A stretch of 64,000 nucleotides of DNA, taken from the NCBI RefSeq assembly GCF_001942465.1, contig NZ_MKJY01000077.1:1-64000 (forward strand). Reading direction: 5' to 3'. Position numbers and translations under genes: made by a program. Shown here piece by piece: positions 60,336 to 64,000 of this stretch. The DNA is from Actinomadura sp. CNU-125 (lineage in GTDB: Bacteria > Actinomycetota > Actinomycetes > Streptosporangiales > Streptosporangiaceae). The stretch's first letter is position 1. Every line of letters begins with the position of its first letter. The notes below the pieces were generated by a model. The model ran no database searches and was not told the DNA's origin. It saw only the letters and a program-made list of their open reading frames with translations.

Positions 60336-62081
60336 ATGTCCGACCCGCAACTCGTACTCGCCGCCCGGGTCCAGGCCGCGCTCGCAGCCGCCTTCGGACC
60401 GTCTTACGCGGACGCCGACCCGGTCATCCGGCCGTCGCAGTTCGCCGACCTTCAGGCCAACGTGGCGCTGCCGCTGGCCAAGAAGCTGGGCCGCAAGCCG
60501 CGAGACGTGGCGAACGAGATCACCGAGCATCTCGACGTCGCCGGCCTCGTGTCGAAGGTCGAGGTCAGCGGGCCCGGCTTCATCAACCTGACGCTCGCCG
60601 ACGAGTGGATCGCCGGGGAGGCCCAGCGGGCCCTGGAGGACGCGCGGCTCGCCGTTCCGGCGGCCGCGGAACCGCAGAAGATCGTGGTCGAGTACTCCTC
60701 GCCGAACGTGGCGAAGGAGATGCACGTCGGCCATCTGCGGACCACGATCGTCGGTGACGCGATCGCCCGCATCCTGGAGTTCCTCGGGCACGACGTCGTC
60801 CGCGACAACCACGTCGGCGACTGGGGCACCCCGTTCGGGATGCTGATCGAGCACCTGCTCGACCTCGGCGAGGACGCCGCCGCGCGCGACGACTCGTCCG
60901 TCCGCGACCTCACCGCCTTCTACCAGGCGGCGCGGAAGAAGTTCGACGGCGACCCCGTGTTCGCCGACCGGGCCCGCAACCGGGTGGTCGCCCTCCAGGC
61001 GGGCGACCCGGAGACGCTGCGGCTCTGGCAGATCCTCGTGGACGTGTCGAAGCGGTACTTCGAGTCCGTCTACACGCGGCTCGGCGTCAGCCTCACCGAC
61101 GACGACATCAAGGGCGAGAGCTTCTACAACGACCTCCTCGCCCCGACGGTGCGGGAACTCGAAGACAAGGGCATCGCCGTCGTCAGCGACGGCGCGCTGT
61201 GCGCGTTCCCGCCCGGGTTCACCGGCCGCGAGGGCGAGCCCCTCCCGGTGATCATCCGCAAGAGCGACGGCGGCTACAACTACTCGACGACCGACCTCGC
61301 GACCGTCCGGTACCGGGTCGACACCGAGCACGTCGACCGGATGATCTATGTGGTGGGCACCCCGCAGTCGCTGCACTTCCAGATGATGTTCGCCGTCGCC
61401 CGGATGGCGGGCTGGCTCGGCGACGACGTCCCGGCCGAGCACGCGCAGATCGGCAACGTCCTCGGCACCGACGGCAAGATCCTGAAGACCCGCGCGGGCG
61501 GCACCGTGAAGCTCGCCGAACTGCTGGACGAGGCCGTCGAGCGGGCCGGGGCCGCGTTCGACCAGATCGAGCACGTCGAGGAGTTCGACGACGCGACCCG
61601 GTCGCAGATCGTCGAGGCGGTCGGGATGGGCGCGGTCAAGTACGCCGACCTGTCGGTGGCGCGCGACAGCGAGTACGTCTTCGACTTCGACCGGATGATC
61701 TCGTTCAACGGCAAGACGGGCCCGTACCTGCAGTACGCGGCCGCGCGGATCCGGTCGATCTTCCGCAAGGGCGGCATCGCGCCGGAGGACGCGACCGGCC
61801 CGATCGTCCTGCGCGACCCCGCCGAGCGGGCGCTCGCGCTGACGCTCCTCGGATTCGGCGCCGCGCTGGAGCAGGCCGGTGCGACCGCCGAGCCGCACAA
61901 GCTCGCGGGCTACGTGTACTCCGTCGCCGACGCCTACACGACGTTCTACGAGAACTGCCCGGTGCTCAAGGCCCCCGACGAGGACACGAAGGCGTCCCGG
62001 CTGGCGCTGTGCGCCGCGACGCTCCGCACCCTCGAAACCGGCCTGCACCTCCTCGGCGTCCCGACCCCGGAACGCATGTAG
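60336..62081 (+). CDS. argS: Arginyl-tRNA synthetase
   Basis: 581 residues, class I synthetase charging tRNA-Arg. The N-terminal additive domain has RPSQFADLQANVALPLAKKL and PGFINLTLADEWI. The HIGH-type motif is VEYSSPNVAKEMHVGHLRTT. Also DNHVGDWGTPFGMLIEH, SDGGYNYSTTDLATVRYRVD, and a DGKILKTRAGGTVKL loop in place of KMSKS, normal for this ArgRS group. The anticodon-binding domain carries the usual NGKTGPYLQYAAARIRSIFR and YTTFYENCPVLK. ATG 60336 is preferred over GTG 60330 because of the -10 position. The frame is intact. Confidence 0.96.
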   Translation: MSDPQLVLAARVQAALAAAFGPSYADADPVIRPSQFADLQANVALPLAKKLGRKPRDVANEITEHLDVAGLVSKVEVSGPGFINLTLADEWIAGEAQRALEDARLAVPAAAEPQKIVVEYSSPNVAKEMHVGHLRTTIVGDAIARILEFLGHDVVRDNHVGDWGTPFGMLIEHLLDLGEDAAARDDSSVRDLTAFYQAARKKFDGDPVFADRARNRVVALQAGDPETLRLWQILVDVSKRYFESVYTRLGVSLTDDDIKGESFYNDLLAPTVRELEDKGIAVVSDGALCAFPPGFTGREGEPLPVIIRKSDGGYNYSTTDLATVRYRVDTEHVDRMIYVVGTPQSLHFQMMFAVARMAGWLGDDVPAEHAQIGNVLGTDGKILKTRAGGTVKLAELLDEAVERAGAAFDQIEHVEEFDDATRSQIVEAVGMGAVKYADLSVARDSEYVFDFDRMISFNGKTGPYLQYAAARIRSIFRKGGIAPEDATGPIVLRDPAERALALTLLGFGAALEQAGATAEPHKLAGYVYSVADAYTTFYENCPVLKAPDEDTKASRLALCAATLRTLETGLHLLGVPTPERM

Positions 62082-62085
62082 GGCC

Positions 62086-63014
62086 TCAGCGGGCGGCGGG
62101 CGCCCCCGTCTCCGGGGTTCCCGGCGCAGGTGCGCCCGTCCCGGGTGCCCCCGCCCGTTCCCGCGCGGCCTGCTCCCGGACGGACGGGACGATCTCGAGC
62201 GCGAACTCCGCGAGGTGTTCGGGCGCGCCCGCGAACAGGAACGTGTCGACGCCGTGCCCGACGGCCAGTTCGGTGAGTTCGTGGATCCACTGGCGCGGCG
62301 GGCCGTGCAGGAATCCGCGCGACTCGCGGGCGATCGTCCCGTCCAGCACGTACCCGCGCCGGATGTCGGCGGGGTCGCGGCCGACGCGGGCGGCGGCGGC
62401 GTCGATGCGGCGCCGCGCCTCGGGCAGCCGCTTCGGCGGGACGCGCGCGGACCGGGCGCGCAGCCGTCGGCGACGGCCGGTCAGGTCGAGCCGCGCGGCC
62501 CGTCCGTGCCGAGCCAGATCGGGATCCGCCGCCGCGGCGCCGGCCCGGCCTGCGGCGCCGCGAACCGGTAGTGCGCGCCGCCGAACACGAGACCGCCCTG
62601 GTCGCTCCACTGCAACCGGACGACCTGGACCGCCTCCTCCAGCGCGGCCACGGCGGACGCACCGGGCGCGGGCCGTCCGCCGAACGCCTCGACACCGGCC
62701 GGGGACGCACCGGCGCCGAGCCCGAGTTCGGCGCGCCCGCCGCTGAACCCGTCCATGGTCGCGATCGCCTTGGCGAGGGCGGCGGGCGGGCGCAGCGGCA
62801 GGCACGCCACGGCGGGCAGCATCCGGATCCGCGACGTGACGGCCAGCGCGGCCGCCAGCACCGCCAACGCGTCGGCGCTGCCGCGCCGGTACGGCTCGTC
62901 GCGGACGCCGAGCAGGTCGAGCCCGAACCTGTCGGCGTCCTGCGCGGTGCGGATCAGCGGCTCGGCGCCGTCCGGTCCGAGCGACAGCCCGAACCGCAGC
63001 GGTCGCCGCGTCAC
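62086..63014 (-). CDS. LLM-class (F420-type) oxidoreductase (frameshifts)
   Basis: About 309 residues. Luciferase-like monooxygenase fold: RFGLSLGPDGAEPLIRTAQD, DRFGLDLLGVRDEPYRRGSA, ALAVTSRIRMLPAVACLPLR, ALAKAIATMDGFSGGRAELG, LGAGASPAGVEAFGGRPAPG, and RIPIWLGTDGPRG. Around 62490-62450 the frame changes, probably more than once, into RLPEARRRIDAAAARVGRDP, ELAVGHGVDTFLFAGAPEHL. In actinomycetes such enzymes mostly use F420, but cofactor and substrate are inferred. Start GTG 63014 overlaps the DUF2630 stop (GTGA). Convergent with argS, 4 bp between stops. Confidence 0.84.
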
Positions 63015-63256
63015 TGCAGGTAGCCTTCGACCTCGTCCGGCGGACGCACCCCGGCGTCGTCCGGGTTCTCGCCCGCGTCGAGCCGGGCGCGGCGGCGGCG
63101 CAGCAGGTCCCAGCACTGGTCGAGCGCGACTTCGAGGTCCTGCAGCCGCCGGCGCTCCTCGGCCCGGCTCAGGTCGCCGCGCTGGAGACGTGCCCGCAGG
63201 TCCTGCTCCTCGCCGACGAACTCGCCGATGCGGGCGAGGATGTCCTCTTCCTTCAT
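63011..63256 (-). CDS. DUF2630-family small protein
   Basis: 81 residues, charged, helical: EDILARIGEFVGEEQDLRAR, RAEERRRLQDLEVALDQCWD, LLRRRRARLDAGENPDDAG, DEVEGYLQ. Matches actinobacterial DUF2630. Start ATG 63256. Just 3 bp after the stop of the upstream repeat protein and coupled to the LLM gene downstream. Function unknown. Confidence 0.87.
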   Translation of the reverse strand: MKEEDILARIGEFVGEEQDLRARLQRGDLSRAEERRRLQDLEVALDQCWDLLRRRRARLDAGENPDDAGVRPPDEVEGYLQ

Positions 63257-63259
63257 CGG

Positions 63260-64000
63260 TCAGCGCCCGCGCCCGATCCCGTTGCCGGTGAGGCCGCTGA
63301 GGAACCCGCCGGGCGACGTCCGCGGCTCGACGAACGGCGCCGCGGGCGGCACGGTCGCGGCCGCGGACCGGGCGGCGGCGACGGCACGGGCGGCCGGGCT
63401 TCGGCCGACTGATCCCGCCCCCTTGGCGGACGCGCTCGTCGTGCGGGACGTCGTGCTCCTGCGGGCCGTCGAGGCGCGCGGGCCGCTCTTCTTCGCCGTG
63501 CTCGCCTTGCTCGTGCTCGCCTTGGACGTACTGGCCTTGCTCGTGCTCGCCCTGGCCGAACCCGACTTCGCCGAACTCGACTTCGCCGGGGTCGTCCGGG
63601 CGGTCGTGGTCGACCGGGAACGCGAGGCGGCGGAGGTCGACTTGCGCGCGGTGCCGGACTTGGCGGTCGAGCTCTTCGCCGCGGTCGTGCTCTTGGCCGC
63701 CTTGGCGCGTTCCTTGCTCATCTCCTTGGCCGCCGCGTCCATCGCCTTGGCGGCGTCGGTCATCGCCTTGGTCGCGGTCGTCATCGCCTTGGTCATCGCG
63801 GTCATGGCCTTCGCCGACGACGACGCCTTCGTCGCGACCGACTTCATCTTCGTGGCGGCGGCCTTGGCCTCGGACGCCGCCTTGGTCACCCGCGTCCCGG
63901 CGGCGGTCGACGAGCGGCTCGTCGCGGCGCTCGTCCGCGACGCGGGCTTCTTCGCAGCGGTCTTCGAGGCGGACGCCCGCGACGTGGACGCCTTCGTGCC
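63260..64000 (-). CDS. Lys/Ala/Ser/Thr-rich repeat protein (5' end off window)
   Basis: At least 246 residues without its start, since the frame is open to the window edge. The GTG at 63889 is internal. Composition resembles histone-H1-like or nucleoid-associated proteins: TSRASASKTAAKKPASRTSA, VATKASSSAKAMTAMTKAMT, tandem 15-bp units giving repeated ASTSK (about 63496-63552), then a neutral C-terminus FVEPRTSPGGFLSGLTG. The middle A-K-A-M-T section could form an amphipathic helix. DNA or RNA binding is inferred from basic repeats only. It could also be a phasin- or magnetosome-like helical repeat protein. Confidence 0.7.
   Translation of the reverse strand, partial: GTKASTSRASASKTAAKKPASRTSAATSRSSTAAGTRVTKAASEAKAAATKMKSVATKASSSAKAMTAMTKAMTTATKAMTDAAKAMDAAAKEMSKERAKAAKSTTAAKSSTAKSGTARKSTSAASRSRSTTTARTTPAKSSSAKSGSARASTSKASTSKASTSKASTAKKSGPRASTARRSTTSRTTSASAKGAGSVGRSPAARAVAAARSAAATVPPAAPFVEPRTSPGGFLSGLTGNGIGRGR

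Noticed and set aside
63496-63552. CRISPR-like repeat at the right end
   Set aside because: The 15-bp repeats are contiguous, in frame and code for ASTSK units, with no spacers.

Overview
The window reads as chromosome of a very high-GC actinomycete. A Thermomonosporaceae-type organism (Actinomadura-like) is my best guess, from gene families and gene order only. Diagnostic blocks are the mtrA-mtrB-lpqB-comF-hpf-response-regulator order typical of Actinobacteria, a WhiJ-type XRE/DUF397 set, an F420-type LLM oxidoreductase, an EphD-like hydrolase/dehydrogenase fusion, and actinobacterial DUF families (DUF3099, DUF2630, DUF6158).

Layout. 1-13.7 kb: rtcB with an uncharacterised downstream gene, selB (disrupted), a DHA2-type efflux pump, two acyl-CoA synthetases, a selD-peptide transporter-small membrane protein operon, tRNA-Sec, DUF3099 and a TRIC-type channel. 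13.9-15.2 kb: a TnpB-like transposon gene that has lost its catalytic core. 15.2-20.4 kb: fdhD, a diiron-type metal-dependent hydrolase, an M24-like protein, the EphD-like fusion and a truncated FAD oxidoreductase. 20.4-30.2 kb: minus-strand response regulator, hpf, comF, an inserted XRE/DUF397 island, then lpqB, mtrB and mtrA. 30.6-38.2 kb: a tightly coupled membrane protein-DUF4129-DUF4350-MoxR-DUF58 operon, SpoIIM and an RDD protein. 38.4-47.6 kb: secreted GH5, two BBE-type FAD oxidoreductases sharing an identical tract, a Cys-repeat membrane protein, a Ser/Thr kinase, a TetR/NTF2-like pair with two palindromic operators, and VanW. 47.8-58.7 kb: DUF6158, a PAP2/diacylglycerol-kinase fusion, a polysaccharide-type ABC exporter, PEBP, AraC, a hypothetical gene, a lysine-2,3-aminomutase-family radical SAM protein, and a DUF998-hydrolase-lipoprotein operon. 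58.7-64 kb: a long perfect inverted repeat, plsX, argS, an LLM oxidoreductase, DUF2630 and a Lys/Ala/Ser-rich repeat protein running off the end.

Functional themes. Selenocysteine decoding is represented by selB, selD and tRNA-Sec, with fdhD pointing to a formate dehydrogenase elsewhere; selA and the enzyme are not here. The 25.9-38.2 kb stretch carries envelope and cell-cycle functions (MtrAB-LpqB, MoxR/DUF58, SpoIIM).

Data quality. More than twenty otherwise well-conserved genes, including mtrB, lpqB, selB and fdhD, are split between reading frames. The shifts I resolved fall in G/C runs or GC-repeat contexts. I treat these as probable consensus indels rather than real pseudogenes, give the whole gene span, and mark approximate shift positions. 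The tnpB-like gene (in-frame core deletion) and the FAD oxidoreductase (3' part missing) are different and look like real decay or, for the latter, possibly a misjoin.
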